Shown in pieces: positions 33,719 to 42,652 of a stretch of 64,000 nt of DNA. The stretch spans positions 1 to 64,000 of the forward strand of contig NZ_JBPPGJ010000016.1 in the NCBI RefSeq assembly GCF_051594765.1, written 5' to 3'. The DNA is from Paenibacillus_AR sp051594765 (GTDB taxonomy: Bacteria; Bacillota; Bacilli; Paenibacillales; NBRC-103111). The notes beneath the pieces are model-generated. The model worked only from the letters and a program-made list of their open reading frames with translations, ran no database searches and had not been told where the DNA came from. The position numbers and the translations under genes are program-made. The number at the start of each line of letters is the position of its first letter. Position 1 is the stretch's first letter.

Positions 33719-34573
33719 ATGCTGGCTTTAGACATTCGCAATATAAGCAAGAGCTATCCCCATTTTCAGCTTCAGGATGTTTCGTTCCAGTTGGAGCAAG
33801 GCTATATCATGGGCTTCATCGGCTCCAATGGCGCAGGTAAGACCACCACCATCAAAGCGATCTTGAATATGCTTCATCTGGACGGTGGTGAGGTTCACAT
33901 TCTGGGTAAGAGCATGGCGGAGCATGAACTTGAATTGAAGCAGCAGATCGGATTCGCTTTCGGCGGCGTGGACTTTTATAAGCAATACAGAATAAAGGCG
34001 CTGACCGATGTAATCAAGAGGTTCTACCATCATTGGGACCAGGAGACCTATACTCGATACTTGAGAAGATTCCATCTCGATGAGAATAAGAAGATCGTGG
34101 ACTTATCGACGGGAATGAAGGTCAAGTACAGCTTGGCCCTCGCCTTGTCCCATGGTGCCAAGCTGCTTGTCTTCGACGAGCCGACCAGCGGGCTTGATCC
34201 GGTCGCAAGAGACGACCTGCTGGATATTTTCCAGGAGCTTGTCGTGGACGGCGAGATCAGCATTCTGTTCTCCACTCATATCACCTCGGACTTGGAAAAG
34301 TGCGCGGATTATATCACCTACATCCAGAACGGACGTATTATTCAGAGTGCTGAGAAGGAAGAATTGAAGGAGTCATATCGCCTCTTAAGCGGCAGCGAAG
34401 AAGAACTGAGCCAGGTCAAGGACCGGCTGATCTCCTACAAGACCCATTCCTTCGGCTTCACGGGGCTGATCCGTTCCTGTGACTTCGATCCCCATACCGG
34501 GATCAAGGCCGCTACACCCAGCCTGGAGGAAATCATGATTTACTTCTCGAAGATGGAGGATGCTCATGTATAA
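33719..34573 (+). CDS. ABC transporter ATP-binding protein
   Basis: 284 aa. Walker A GSNGAGKTT (about 36-44), signature LSTGMKVKYSLALAL in place of the usual LSGGQ (about 137), Walker B LLVFDEPTSGLDP (about 155) and the switch histidine STHI. The degenerate signature and the C-terminal extension are typical of the YtrB/BcrA-like exporters tied to GntR regulators. ATG 33719 has AGAGGAGG upstream. It overlaps the permease gene by 8 bp. Such modules often respond to cell-wall antibiotics or export peptides; the substrate here is unknown. Confidence 0.9.
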   Translation: MLALDIRNISKSYPHFQLQDVSFQLEQGYIMGFIGSNGAGKTTTIKAILNMLHLDGGEVHILGKSMAEHELELKQQIGFAFGGVDFYKQYRIKALTDVIKRFYHHWDQETYTRYLRRFHLDENKKIVDLSTGMKVKYSLALALSHGAKLLVFDEPTSGLDPVARDDLLDIFQELVVDGEISILFSTHITSDLEKCADYITYIQNGRIIQSAEKEELKESYRLLSGSEEELSQVKDRLISYKTHSFGFTGLIRSCDFDPHTGIKAATPSLEEIMIYFSKMEDAHV

Positions 34574-35216
34574 CTTACTGATCAAGGAATTGAAAATAGG
34601 TGTGCACTGGCTGAATTTCGTCCTACCCCTCCTGTACGGCGCCTTGATGCTTATTCCGAATTGGATCTATCTGATTGCCATGATGTACTTCTTCTGGATC
34701 ACCATGCCCAACCTCTTCGCTCAGTACCGGGCGAAAAACGATATGCTGTTTACCGCGATCCTGCCTGTGACCAAGAAGGACATGGTGAAGGCCCGAATAT
34801 CCGTCATCGTCATCCTGGAATGCTTGCAGATCGTGGTCGCCATGATCTTTGGCTTTTTCACCTTTCGCCTATACCCCCACACGGACTACGTATTCTTCGC
34901 GCCGCACATGGGCTTTTGGGGACTATGCCTGATCATGTTCGCCCTCTACAACCTCATTTTGTTCCCGATGTTTTACAAGACGGCCTATAAATACGGCCCC
35001 GCGCAGATCACGGCGATAACGGTTGTTCTCACGTTTGCCACGCTCATCCAATGGGTGGGCATCGCGAACGCCAAGGTGTCCGACTTCTTCAACGGCTCCG
35101 GCCATACAGCGCTTCATGGGGCTATTCTGGCAGGAGGAATCGCGTTCTATCTCGTCTTCACCTGGATCGCCTATCGCATTTCAGTCCATCGATTCCAGCG
35201 TGTGGAAATTCAATGA
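34566..35216 (+). CDS. ABC-2 type permease subunit
   Basis: About 216 aa with six predicted membrane helices (for example LPLLYGALMLIPNWIYLIAMMYF). The acidic/basic loop FTAILPVTKKDMVKARI matches the LPV(S/T)KxDIVxAR motif of ABC-2 permeases such as those in the YtrC/PmtB group. The start at 34566 has GGAGG 6 bp upstream; a second ATG 6 bp earlier would overlap that site. It forms the membrane part of the exporter with the preceding ATPase. Its stop overlaps the GntR start by 4 bp. Confidence 0.88.
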   Translation: MYNLLIKELKIGVHWLNFVLPLLYGALMLIPNWIYLIAMMYFFWITMPNLFAQYRAKNDMLFTAILPVTKKDMVKARISVIVILECLQIVVAMIFGFFTFRLYPHTDYVFFAPHMGFWGLCLIMFALYNLILFPMFYKTAYKYGPAQITAITVVLTFATLIQWVGIANAKVSDFFNGSGHTALHGAILAGGIAFYLVFTWIAYRISVHRFQRVEIQ

Positions 35217-35578
35217 AAATCATCATTTCGAACACTTCGGAAAAACCGATCTATCAACAGCTCTTCGAACAGATCAGCGCTCAAATTCTCAAGGGCGAGC
35301 TGGCAAGCGGCTATTGCCTGCCGCCCATTCGCCAAGCCGCTCACGAGCTTCGCATTAGTATCATCACCGTCAAGAAAGCTTGGGAAGAGCTGGAGCGCAG
35401 CGGCCTGATTCATACGATTACGGGCAAAGGGTGCTTCGTGGCCGAATTCTCCCCGGAGGAGCGGCAGCGAATACGAGATGAGATGGTCTTGAGGCAAATG
35501 GCGGTGGATGCTGCCTATTACAAGTCGTTCGGTCTCACTGTCGAGGAAGTGATGGAGCTGATTCGGAAGATTTATTAG
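35213..35578 (+). CDS. GntR-family (YtrA type) transcriptional regulator
   Basis: 121 aa, the short YtrA class. Residues 8-75 are the winged helix: KPIYQQLFEQISAQILKGEL, then SGYCLPPIRQAAHELRISIITVKKAWEELERSGLI. A short helical C-terminus replaces an effector domain. ATG 35213 overlaps the permease stop (ATGA), so it has no separate promoter. In Bacillus and Staphylococcus relatives the regulator is normally the first gene; here it is last. It probably represses its own operon, perhaps at the palindrome after the -10 box. Confidence 0.92.
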   Translation: MKIIISNTSEKPIYQQLFEQISAQILKGELASGYCLPPIRQAAHELRISIITVKKAWEELERSGLIHTITGKGCFVAEFSPEERQRIRDEMVLRQMAVDAAYYKSFGLTVEEVMELIRKIY

Positions 35579-35583
35579 ACGTC

Positions 35584-35616
35584 AAAAAAGCCCGCCCGGC
35601 ATCAAGCCGGACGGGC
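35584..35616 (-). terminator. terminator between GntR and spermidine genes
   Basis: GCCCGcCCGGC (35590-35600) pairs with GCCGGaCGGGC (35606-35616). On the minus strand it is followed by TTTTTT, so it mainly ends the spermidine transcript, but the hairpin can slow both convergent transcripts. Confidence 0.82.
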
Positions 35617-35626
35617 ATTCGTATCT

Positions 35627-36772
35627 CTAGGACAAGCGCGAGCTGTAGTCCTCGAAGTGGAACTCTCGAAGGACCTTCACTCCGTCCTTCTCATTATACG
35701 TTGCGATAGCGGGAAGATTCACGCCGTTAAACATGTTGGTCTTCACCATGGAGTAGATGGCCATGTCCGTGAACACCAGCCGGTCGCCCGGCTTCAGAGG
35801 CTCCTGGAAGGAGTAGTCGCCGATCACGTCGCCGGCCAGACAGGTCAGGCCGCCGAACCGGTAGGTGTGCGGGTACTCGCCCGCTTCCCCGGCACCGATA
35901 ATCTCAGGCCGGTACGGCATCTCCAGCACGTCGGGCATGTGGCATGCCGCGGAGGTGTCGAGAATGCCCAGCTGCATCCCGTTCTCAACGACGTCGAGGA
36001 CGGAGGCCACCAGGAAGCCGGCATTCAGCGCGACCGCTTCGCCCGGCTCCAGGTAGACATGAAGCGAGTATTTCTCCTGCAAGTAGTTGATCAGGTTCAC
36101 GAGACGGTCCACATCGTAGTCCGGACGCGTGATGTGATGTCCACCGCCCATGTTGAGCCACTTCATCTGGTGCAGGTACTCCCCGAACTTCTCCTCGACG
36201 ACGCGGACCGTCCGCTCAAGGGTATCGGAGTTCTGCTGGCACAGGGTATGGAAGTGAAGCCCGTCGATGCCTTCCAGCTCCTCCGGCCGGAAGTTGGCGT
36301 AGGTAACGCCCAGGCGGGAGTGCTTGTAGCAGGGATCATAGATCGGAGTCTTGCCTTCGGAATATTCCGGATTGATGCGGATGCCGCATTCGATCTTCTT
36401 GCCGGCTTGCTGCACCTTCGTCTTGTATCTCTTCCATTGGTCAAAGGAATTGAACACGATATGGTCGCTGTAGCGGATAATCTCATCGAATTCGGAATCC
36501 ACATAAGCCGGCGCATAAGTGTGCACTTCCTTGCCCATCTTCTCGAAGCCCAGCCGGGCTTCGAACAGGGAGCTGGAAGTGACGCCCTTCAGGTACTTTC
36601 CCACCAGCGGATACAACGCATGCATGGAAAAACCCTTTTGAGCCAGAATAATGCTGCAACCGGTACGTTGCTGGACGGAATCCAGGATCTCCAGATTGCG
36701 CGTGAGAAGTCTCTCATCCACAAGGAAGCAGGGCGACGGCAGGGAGCTGATATCGATGTTCAACTCGTTCAT
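35627..36772 (-). CDS. nspC: carboxynorspermidine/carboxyspermidine decarboxylase
   Basis: 381 aa, a PLP enzyme of the alanine-racemase fold related to diaminopimelate decarboxylase. The PLP-lysine is in ILAQKGFSM (about residue 40), phosphate contacts are in LNMGGGHHI, and EPGEAV and the active-site Cys segment DTSAACHMPD follow. It decarboxylates carboxyspermidine to spermidine (or the nor-homologue), the last step of the pathway that uses aspartate semialdehyde instead of decarboxylated SAM. The start is ATG 36772, 2 bp after the dehydrogenase stop with only a weak binding site, so translation is likely coupled. Confidence 0.92.
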   Translation of the reverse strand: MNELNIDISSLPSPCFLVDERLLTRNLEILDSVQQRTGCSIILAQKGFSMHALYPLVGKYLKGVTSSSLFEARLGFEKMGKEVHTYAPAYVDSEFDEIIRYSDHIVFNSFDQWKRYKTKVQQAGKKIECGIRINPEYSEGKTPIYDPCYKHSRLGVTYANFRPEELEGIDGLHFHTLCQQNSDTLERTVRVVEEKFGEYLHQMKWLNMGGGHHITRPDYDVDRLVNLINYLQEKYSLHVYLEPGEAVALNAGFLVASVLDVVENGMQLGILDTSAACHMPDVLEMPYRPEIIGAGEAGEYPHTYRFGGLTCLAGDVIGDYSFQEPLKPGDRLVFTDMAIYSMVKTNMFNGVNLPAIATYNEKDGVKVLREFHFEDYSSRLS

Positions 36773-36774
36773 GG

Positions 36775-37977
36775 TCAATCGTCCAGCAGCACGGGCGAGA
36801 GGCTCTCTTGCCACGGCAATCCGTATTTATTCAGAGCGTCCATGAACGGATCCGGATCGAACTCTTCCACGTTGTACACGCCGGGCTTCTTCCAGATGCC
36901 CTTCATGATCATCATGGCGCCGATCATAGCCGGAACGCCGGTGGTATACGAGATCGCTTGGGAGCCGACCTCCGCATAGCACTCTTCATGCACACATACG
37001 TTGTACACATAATAAGTCTTCGGCTTGCCGTCCTTCACACCTTGGATGATGCAGCCGATGTTGGTCTTGCCCTTGGTGCGCGGTCCCAGAGATGCCGGAT
37101 CCGGCAGGATCGCCTTCAGGAAGTGAAGCGGGATGATCTGCTGGCCTTCGAACTCGATCGGCTCGATGGAGGTCATGCCCACGTTCTCCAGCACCTTCAG
37201 ATGGTTCAGGTAGTTGTCGGAGAAGGTCATCCAGAAGCGGATCTTCTTCAGGCCCTTGATGTTGACGGCCAGGGACTCCAGCTCTTCATGGTACAGCAGG
37301 TAGATGTTCTTCGGTCCGATCTCCGGCAGGTCGTAGGTGCGCTTGACGGACAGCGGAGGAGTCTCGATCCACTCGCCGCGCTCCCAGTAACGTCCATTCG
37401 CGGTGATCTCGCGGATGTTGATCTCCGGGTTGAAGTTGGTTGCGAACGGATAGCCATGGTCGCCTGCATTGGCATCCACGATATCGATGGAATGAATCTC
37501 GTCAAAATGGTGCTTCTGCGCATAAGCGCAGAATACGCCCGTAACGCCCGGGTCGAAGCCGCTGCCCAGGAGGGCGGTGATGCCGGCCTGCTCGAACTTC
37601 TCGCGGTAGGCCCATTGCCACTTGTATTCGAACTTCGGAGTTTCCGGCGGCTCGTAGTTGGCCGTGTCGACGTAATGGACTTTGGTTGCCAGACAGGCAT
37701 CCATAATGGTCAGGTCCTGGTAAGGCAGAGCCACGTTAATCACAACGTCCGGCTTAAAATCATTGATCAGCGCGATAATGTCTTCCGTCTTATCGGCGTC
37801 AAGCTGGGCCGTACGGATCTTGGTCGGACCTCCGGCCAATTTATTCTTAAGTGCATCGCACTTCTCCACGGTTCTGCTGGCGATACAGATCTCCTCGAAC
37901 ACGTCCGGGTTCTGACAGCATTTATGAACGACTACACTGGCTACGCCGCCAGCGCCAATAATGAGCGCTTTCCCCAC
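36775..37977 (-). CDS. carboxy(nor)spermidine dehydrogenase, saccharopine dehydrogenase-like
   Basis: 400 aa. The N-terminus GKALIIGAGGVASVVVHKC is a Rossmann NADP-binding loop. NVALPYQDL, GSGFDPGVTGVFCAY and DANAGDHGYPFATNF are characteristic of the LYS9-like carboxynorspermidine synthase family. It joins aspartate semialdehyde and putrescine (or diaminopropane) by reductive condensation. A longer frame begins at GTG 37992, but the strong GGAGG at 37986-37990 sits 8 bp before GTG 37977. That start gives MGKALIIG, as expected for the family. First gene of a two-gene operon with the decarboxylase. Confidence 0.92.
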   Translation of the reverse strand: MGKALIIGAGGVASVVVHKCCQNPDVFEEICIASRTVEKCDALKNKLAGGPTKIRTAQLDADKTEDIIALINDFKPDVVINVALPYQDLTIMDACLATKVHYVDTANYEPPETPKFEYKWQWAYREKFEQAGITALLGSGFDPGVTGVFCAYAQKHHFDEIHSIDIVDANAGDHGYPFATNFNPEINIREITANGRYWERGEWIETPPLSVKRTYDLPEIGPKNIYLLYHEELESLAVNIKGLKKIRFWMTFSDNYLNHLKVLENVGMTSIEPIEFEGQQIIPLHFLKAILPDPASLGPRTKGKTNIGCIIQGVKDGKPKTYYVYNVCVHEECYAEVGSQAISYTTGVPAMIGAMMIMKGIWKKPGVYNVEEFDPDPFMDALNKYGLPWQESLSPVLLDD

Positions 37978-38377
37978 TTCCATTACCTCCACATTCGGAA
38001 TCCTTTAGCAAACAGGATGATTATACAGAAAAACTCGGAAAAGTTCAATTAAAATCGACAAAAATCATGACTTCCTTGCAAAAGTACATAATACTTTTAG
38101 AAATGCTCTGAAAATCACCGAAATGCTTCGTATTCCAGCATTTTTCACGAGGCATGTCAGGGCTGTGGAAAGGCCGATTTTTTACTGACTCCAGGTCAAT
38201 AAACGCCGTAATTCCTCTATTATATCCTGTCTGGCAACCGGAAATCCCTTACCTGATCATACCCGCCGGCATAGCTGGCGGCTTCATGAACTTTATTAAG
38301 AAGATTTAACTTTTCAGAGATATTTATAGTCTAATAATCAGTGCCTCTATAGCTATCCCAATATGGAGATGATTAGG
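37978..38377. other. AT-rich divergent spacer between spermidine and lipoprotein genes
   Basis: About 400 bp, clearly more AT-rich than the surroundings. The left end carries the spermidine operon promoter. Near 38255-38285 a small hairpin GCCGGCATAGCTGGCGGC is visible. No gene with a credible binding site is present. The right end holds only weak promoter-like elements for the lipoprotein gene. Confidence 0.4.
38020..38048 (-). promoter_or_regulatory. sigma-A promoter of the spermidine operon
   Basis: On the minus strand TTGAAC (38043-38048), a 17-bp spacer and a perfect TATAAT (38020-38025), about 40 bp upstream of the dehydrogenase start. Confidence 0.75.
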
Positions 38378-38902
38378 GTGTTTCCCTTAAAGAAAATGAT
38401 GCTGCTCATGCTGCTAGGCGGTTCTCTTGTTGGCTGCTCGAATGATCGCGCCGCATCCGAAAACCAACCTTCATCCCCGGCTCCTCATAATCCAGATGTA
38501 ACTTCATTGAATGTTACCTTGCCGCCACAATGGCGTATGAGTATCGAATCAGGGAGACATGCCTTCATTTTGAATGTGAACGACGAGTTCATCGGTGATA
38601 TATCTGCGATGGATTATGAGCAGGATTTTGATTTCAAACATGTCAAACCTAACCATAGTACAGTGAGCAAAGAAGAGTCTATTGATATCCCCATAGGCAG
38701 TTGTACTTTATTTACATTAGATGCGGATAACGGAACCGCCGCTTCAGGGTTAACTGGAACCCATCATGTGTATTATGGGATCATCCCGATCGCCCATAAA
38801 ACGATCTATGTCATAAGTTATACCATGAACGATCAGACCCCAGAGACCAAACAGCAGTTTACCCACCTATTGAACAAAATGAACTTTAAGTCTTCTTCAT
38901 GA
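38378..38902 (+). CDS. putative lipoprotein, function unknown
   Basis: 174 aa from GTG 38378 (GGAG 9 bp upstream); ATG 38363 or 38369 in the same frame are alternatives. A lipoprotein signal ends in LVGC near residue 19, followed by a Ser/Pro-rich linker and a single soluble domain (about 45-170). The domain contains WRMSIESGRHAFILN and a late YVISYTMNDQTPE segment, which resembles small PsbP/DUF4367-like stress lipoproteins only in general form. Codon use and base composition are more AT-rich than in neighbouring genes, hinting at recent gain. It has no operon partner. Confidence 0.6.
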   Translation: MFPLKKMMLLMLLGGSLVGCSNDRAASENQPSSPAPHNPDVTSLNVTLPPQWRMSIESGRHAFILNVNDEFIGDISAMDYEQDFDFKHVKPNHSTVSKEESIDIPIGSCTLFTLDADNGTAASGLTGTHHVYYGIIPIAHKTIYVISYTMNDQTPETKQQFTHLLNKMNFKSSS

Positions 38903-38929
38903 GGCGTCTTTCTTGTGGTCGAATAGCGT

Positions 38930-38965
38930 AAAAAACCTCCTGCGGAAAGGATATTCCGCAGGAGG
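38930..38965 (-). terminator. Rho-independent terminator of ald
   Basis: CCTCCTGCGGAA (38936-38947) pairs perfectly with TTCCGCAGGAGG (38954-38965); on the minus strand TTTTTT follows. It also lies after the convergent lipoprotein gene and may serve both. Confidence 0.9.
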
Positions 38966-38999
38966 CTCGCTCGCTTCTACTATATATATGTGGCGGCGC

Positions 39000-40130
39000 T
39001 TAGACGGATACTTTGCCATTCAGGACGGAGTGAATGTCCGTGTAGGGATAGCCGTGGGCCTCAGCAACCGCCTTGTAGGTCACCTTGCCGTCGACTACAT
39101 TGATGCCGCGGGCGATAGCCTTGTTGGCAAGAGCCGCTGCGGCATAGCCCCGATTGGCGATCTGCAGGCCGTAGCCCACGGTCACGTTGGTCAGTGCCAG
39201 GGTCGAGGTGCGGGCGACGGCGCCCGGCATGTTGGCCACGGCGTAATGGAGCACGCCGAACTTCTCGTAGGTCGGCTGATCGTGGGTGGTGATCCGGTCG
39301 ATGGTCTCGATGGAGCCCCCTTGGTCGATGGCCACGTCCACGATGACGGAGCCCGGAGCCATCCGCTCCACCATCTCCTTGGTGACGAGACGCGGCGCGC
39401 GGGCCCCCGGAATAAGAACGGCGCCGACGACGAGATCCGCTCTGCGGACCGCTTCGGCCAAGTTATAGGCATTGGACATCAGCGTCTTGACGCGGCCCTG
39501 GAACAGATCGTCCAGCTGGCGCAGCCGGTCCGCGCTGATATCGAGAATGGTTACTTCGGCGCCCATGCCGACGGCGATCTTGGCCGCGTTGGTGCCCACG
39601 ATGCCGCCCCCCACGATGGTGACCTTGCCGGGCTCCACGCCGGGAACACCGCCCAACAGCACGCCCTTGCCGCCATTGGCCTTCTCCAGGAACCGGGCGC
39701 CGATCTGCACGGCCATCCGTCCGGCCACCTCGCTCATCGGCACGAGAAGCGGCAGGCTGCCGTTATCCGGCTGAATCGTCTCGTAGGCGATGGCGGTCAC
39801 GCCGCTGTCCACCAGCGCCCGGGTCAGCTCCGCTTCCGGCGCCAGGTGCAGGTACGTGTAGAGGATGAGCCCGTCGCGGAAATACTTGTACTCCGAAGGC
39901 AGCGGCTCCTTCACCTTCACGACCATCTCCGCGGACCATGCGGTCTTCGCGTCCGGTACGAGGACGGCTCCCGCTGCCGCGTAGTCTTCATCGGCAAATC
40001 CCGAGCCGAGTCCCGCTCCCGTTTCCACCCATACCTCGTGGCCGGCCGCCTTATAGGCAGCTACGGAGCCGGGGGTCATCCCGACCCGGTTTTCATTGTT
40101 TTTGATTTCTTTGGGCACCCCTATGATCAT
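39000..40130 (-). CDS. ald: alanine dehydrogenase
   Basis: 376 aa. IGVPKEIKNNENRVGMTPGSV at the N-terminus with the substrate arginine, the catalytic His segment YLHLAPE, and the NAD-binding GGGIVGTNAAKIAVGMGAEVTILD are all present. It deaminates L-alanine to pyruvate with NAD; in Bacillus it is needed for growth on alanine and for sporulation. ATG 40130 is chosen; a GTG three codons upstream also lacks a clear binding site. The upstream PucR-type gene on the same strand resembles B. subtilis AdeR, the activator of ald. Confidence 0.96.
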   Translation of the reverse strand: MIIGVPKEIKNNENRVGMTPGSVAAYKAAGHEVWVETGAGLGSGFADEDYAAAGAVLVPDAKTAWSAEMVVKVKEPLPSEYKYFRDGLILYTYLHLAPEAELTRALVDSGVTAIAYETIQPDNGSLPLLVPMSEVAGRMAVQIGARFLEKANGGKGVLLGGVPGVEPGKVTIVGGGIVGTNAAKIAVGMGAEVTILDISADRLRQLDDLFQGRVKTLMSNAYNLAEAVRRADLVVGAVLIPGARAPRLVTKEMVERMAPGSVIVDVAIDQGGSIETIDRITTHDQPTYEKFGVLHYAVANMPGAVARTSTLALTNVTVGYGLQIANRGYAAAALANKAIARGINVVDGKVTYKAVAEAHGYPYTDIHSVLNGKVSV

Positions 40131-40281
40131 CGTCAACACCGTCCGTTTCTTGGTATTAGATTTCCTCTTCTACCATTAACTATACGGATGCGGAAGACGG
40201 GTTGCATTGGACACCGTGTAAGGGAAACCTGTCACCGTCTTTTACAAGCCTCGATTTCATGTTAGATAATATGACATACAC

Positions 40282-41955
40282 CTATGATTCGGAATCATCC
40301 GCATGCAGCAGCTGGTATGCCCGAAGCGCCACCTGAAGCGCCAGACGGTTCTCCGTCTCCATATAGCCCGGTCCCAGCAGCTCCGCAATCTTATCCAGCC
40401 GGTAGTAGAGCGACTGCCGAACGATGTACAGCTTCTTCGAGGCCATCTGCTTGGACCCGTCGTAATCCAGGTACACCTTCAGGGTTAGCAGCAGTTCCCC
40501 GCCCTTCTGGGCATCATGCTCGATGAGCGGCCCCAGGTACCGGTTCACGAAGGCTTGCAGCCTCTCCCGGTCCGAGACCTGGAAGATCAGCTGGTACACC
40601 CCCAGATCATCGAAGAATAGCACGGACTTGCCCATACACGGATGCAGGGTCATCGCCTGCACAGCCTCTTGATAGCTGGCCGGTGCGTTCATCAGCCGGG
40701 CCTGGGGCTTGCCGACCCCAGCCGTCAGCTTCACCTGCTGCAGAAGCTCCTCCTCCTTGCCATCCAGCAGCTGCCCCAAAATATGCCCCAGCCTGCCCTT
40801 AGCCGGGCTCTTCGGATACAGATCCGCCGCCACGATGACGAGGCGGTTGTTCTTCACCGTCATCAGCGGATGGAAGGAGGCCTGCTCCAGCCGGGATCGG
40901 AGCAAGAGGGACAGATGGATGCCGATGGACTCGGCCCCCTCCTCTCCTCCCTCCGCTTCTAGATCGCCCCGGTGCTCGAACTCCACCACACAGACCTGGC
41001 AGCCTGCACCATGCAGCCTCTTATAATGAACCCCGAGAAGAGACTTCAGCTCTTCCTCATCCCGGAGCCTCCCGTTCAGAAGGTCCTCCACCCACAGGTT
41101 CTCCGTGTACATGCGGCGCTCTTCCACATACCGCTTCCGCAGGAGATCCTGGGCGGCCCACAGGGAGGCGGAGTCCAGAATCAGGCTGTCGAATTCCTGC
41201 GGCAGCCGATCCTTCATGGCCATCGCCACGTACCCCCAGATCCGTCCCAGCGCCCGGACCGGCTGCAGCATCACCGACCACTCCCCATGGGAGGAGTGAT
41301 AAGGGAAGGTGTCCGACCCACCGGCCGTGCCCTGCCGCTCCCCGACGCAGCGGGTTACAGCCTCCAGCAGCTCCTTCTGCCGGGCTGCGGGAAGGACCGG
41401 CACGAAGCTCGGCGCCCCCTGCACCGGCACATATGCCACCTGGTTCCCGGTGCTGACCTGCAGGAGCTTCAGCACCCCGGCCAGTCCCTGGGAGCCCAGG
41501 CTCAGATGGTGGAACTTCCTTGAGATGATCTCCAGTTCCTGCAGCATCCGGTGGTGCCGGTTGATGATCAGGGAATGGAGATCCTGGGTAATATCCACGA
41601 AACGCACCGCCCCGGGGAACACCAGGAGCGGAAAGTCATGGGCATTGGCTGCCTCGATGAGCTGGTCGGGCACCTCGAAGAGAGAGTGGCCCAGCTCGAT
41701 GCAGAGACAGGCGGCATGCTGCTGGATCAGCTGCTCCAGGTAACGGACCGAGAAGCCCACCTCCCTGCTGAAGGCAATGCCCGTGGTAAGCACCAGCTCC
41801 CCGCCGTCCATAAGCATCTCGAAATGGGAGACCTCCACGATATGAACCCAGCGTACACGGCGGTTCAGACCTTTTTCTCCGGCCAGGATGCGGACTCCCT
41901 GAAAGAGAGGCCTCTGCAGCACCTCGGCCACTGTCAATTTAAACTCCGTCTCCAC
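40282..41955 (-). CDS. adeR: PucR-family transcriptional activator, AdeR-like
   Basis: 557 aa. The N-terminal PucR domain (about 8-130) has LTVAEVLQRPLFQGVRILAG and the ELVLTTG box. A GGDEF-like central region (about 290-400) and a C-terminal HTH of the PucR class (about 500-550, SLYYRLDKIAELLG) complete the usual plan. GTG 41955 has GAGGTGAGG upstream. It lies 151 bp upstream of ald on the same strand; B. subtilis AdeR is encoded next to ald and activates it in response to alanine. That context, not a specific motif, supports the gene name. Confidence 0.82.
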   Translation of the reverse strand: METEFKLTVAEVLQRPLFQGVRILAGEKGLNRRVRWVHIVEVSHFEMLMDGGELVLTTGIAFSREVGFSVRYLEQLIQQHAACLCIELGHSLFEVPDQLIEAANAHDFPLLVFPGAVRFVDITQDLHSLIINRHHRMLQELEIISRKFHHLSLGSQGLAGVLKLLQVSTGNQVAYVPVQGAPSFVPVLPAARQKELLEAVTRCVGERQGTAGGSDTFPYHSSHGEWSVMLQPVRALGRIWGYVAMAMKDRLPQEFDSLILDSASLWAAQDLLRKRYVEERRMYTENLWVEDLLNGRLRDEEELKSLLGVHYKRLHGAGCQVCVVEFEHRGDLEAEGGEEGAESIGIHLSLLLRSRLEQASFHPLMTVKNNRLVIVAADLYPKSPAKGRLGHILGQLLDGKEEELLQQVKLTAGVGKPQARLMNAPASYQEAVQAMTLHPCMGKSVLFFDDLGVYQLIFQVSDRERLQAFVNRYLGPLIEHDAQKGGELLLTLKVYLDYDGSKQMASKKLYIVRQSLYYRLDKIAELLGPGYMETENRLALQVALRAYQLLHADDSES

Positions 41956-42136
41956 CGTTCCTCACCTCATATGCTAATAGTACCGAATCCGGCGTGAGAC
42001 GTATAGTAGGTTATCTTCCACCAAAAGTGACATATCCCGCAAAACCGCCGTCGAAACGTCCCGTCTCTCGAAAGTTGCAATGGGATTCATCATCCCTTAT
42101 GCTGGGCATAAATCGATTACCAGGGGAGGATGCCGC

Positions 42137-42520
42137 ATGTCTTTTCCACGACCAACGCCGGAGGCGAGAGCCTTCTTCTCCTTGGTGCTGCCCGGTGACC
42201 CGCATATCCAGATCCGTCCCATGTTCGGCAATTGGGGAGCCTTCATCAACGGAAACATGTTCGCGGGGCTGTTCGGTGATGACCTCTTCGTGCGTCTGCC
42301 TGAGACGGAGCGCCGGGAGCTGCTCGATACAGAGGGCACTTCTCCGTTCGCCCCTATGCCGGAGCGACCCATGAGGGAGTACGTGGTTCTGCCCGCAGCC
42401 TGGAAGCAGGAGCCTGAACGGATCTCCGCCTGGCTCCAGCGCTCCTTCGACTGGGCCGAGACCCTCCCCGTGAAGCTGCCCCCCAAGAAGAAGGCCGACA
42501 CCCCGCCGCGGCGGCCGTAG
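42137..42520 (+). CDS. TfoX N-terminal domain protein
   Basis: 127 aa. ATG 42137 has GGAGG 7 bp upstream; a longer frame lacks one. The motif RPMFGNWGAFINGNMFAGLF and the following LFVRLPE are the core of the TfoX/Sxy N-terminal domain. The C-terminal helical half needed for the competence regulator in Gram-negatives is absent. Such single-domain proteins are common in Firmicutes and have no known function. It ends in a basic tail (KLPPKKKADTPPRRP). Single gene, convergent with htpG. Confidence 0.85.
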   Translation: MSFPRPTPEARAFFSLVLPGDPHIQIRPMFGNWGAFINGNMFAGLFGDDLFVRLPETERRELLDTEGTSPFAPMPERPMREYVVLPAAWKQEPERISAWLQRSFDWAETLPVKLPPKKKADTPPRRP

Positions 42521-42571
42521 CGGGTAGTCCGTGGCGGCGGACGTGCGGTCCGTCGCAGCCGCTTGCACAGC

Positions 42572-42608
42572 AAAGAGGCACGGTCCCCAACCAGGGGCCG
42601 TGCCTCTT
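42572..42608. terminator. bidirectional terminator between the TfoX gene and htpG
   Basis: AAGAGGCACGG (42573-42583) pairs with CCGTGCCTCTT (42598-42608), with an inner CCCC/GGGG stem. Short T-rich tails occur on both sides. Confidence 0.78.
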
Positions 42609-42652
42609 CTATGAATAGCGTCGCGAATCCAGTGGGGTCGCGGCGGCTTTTT

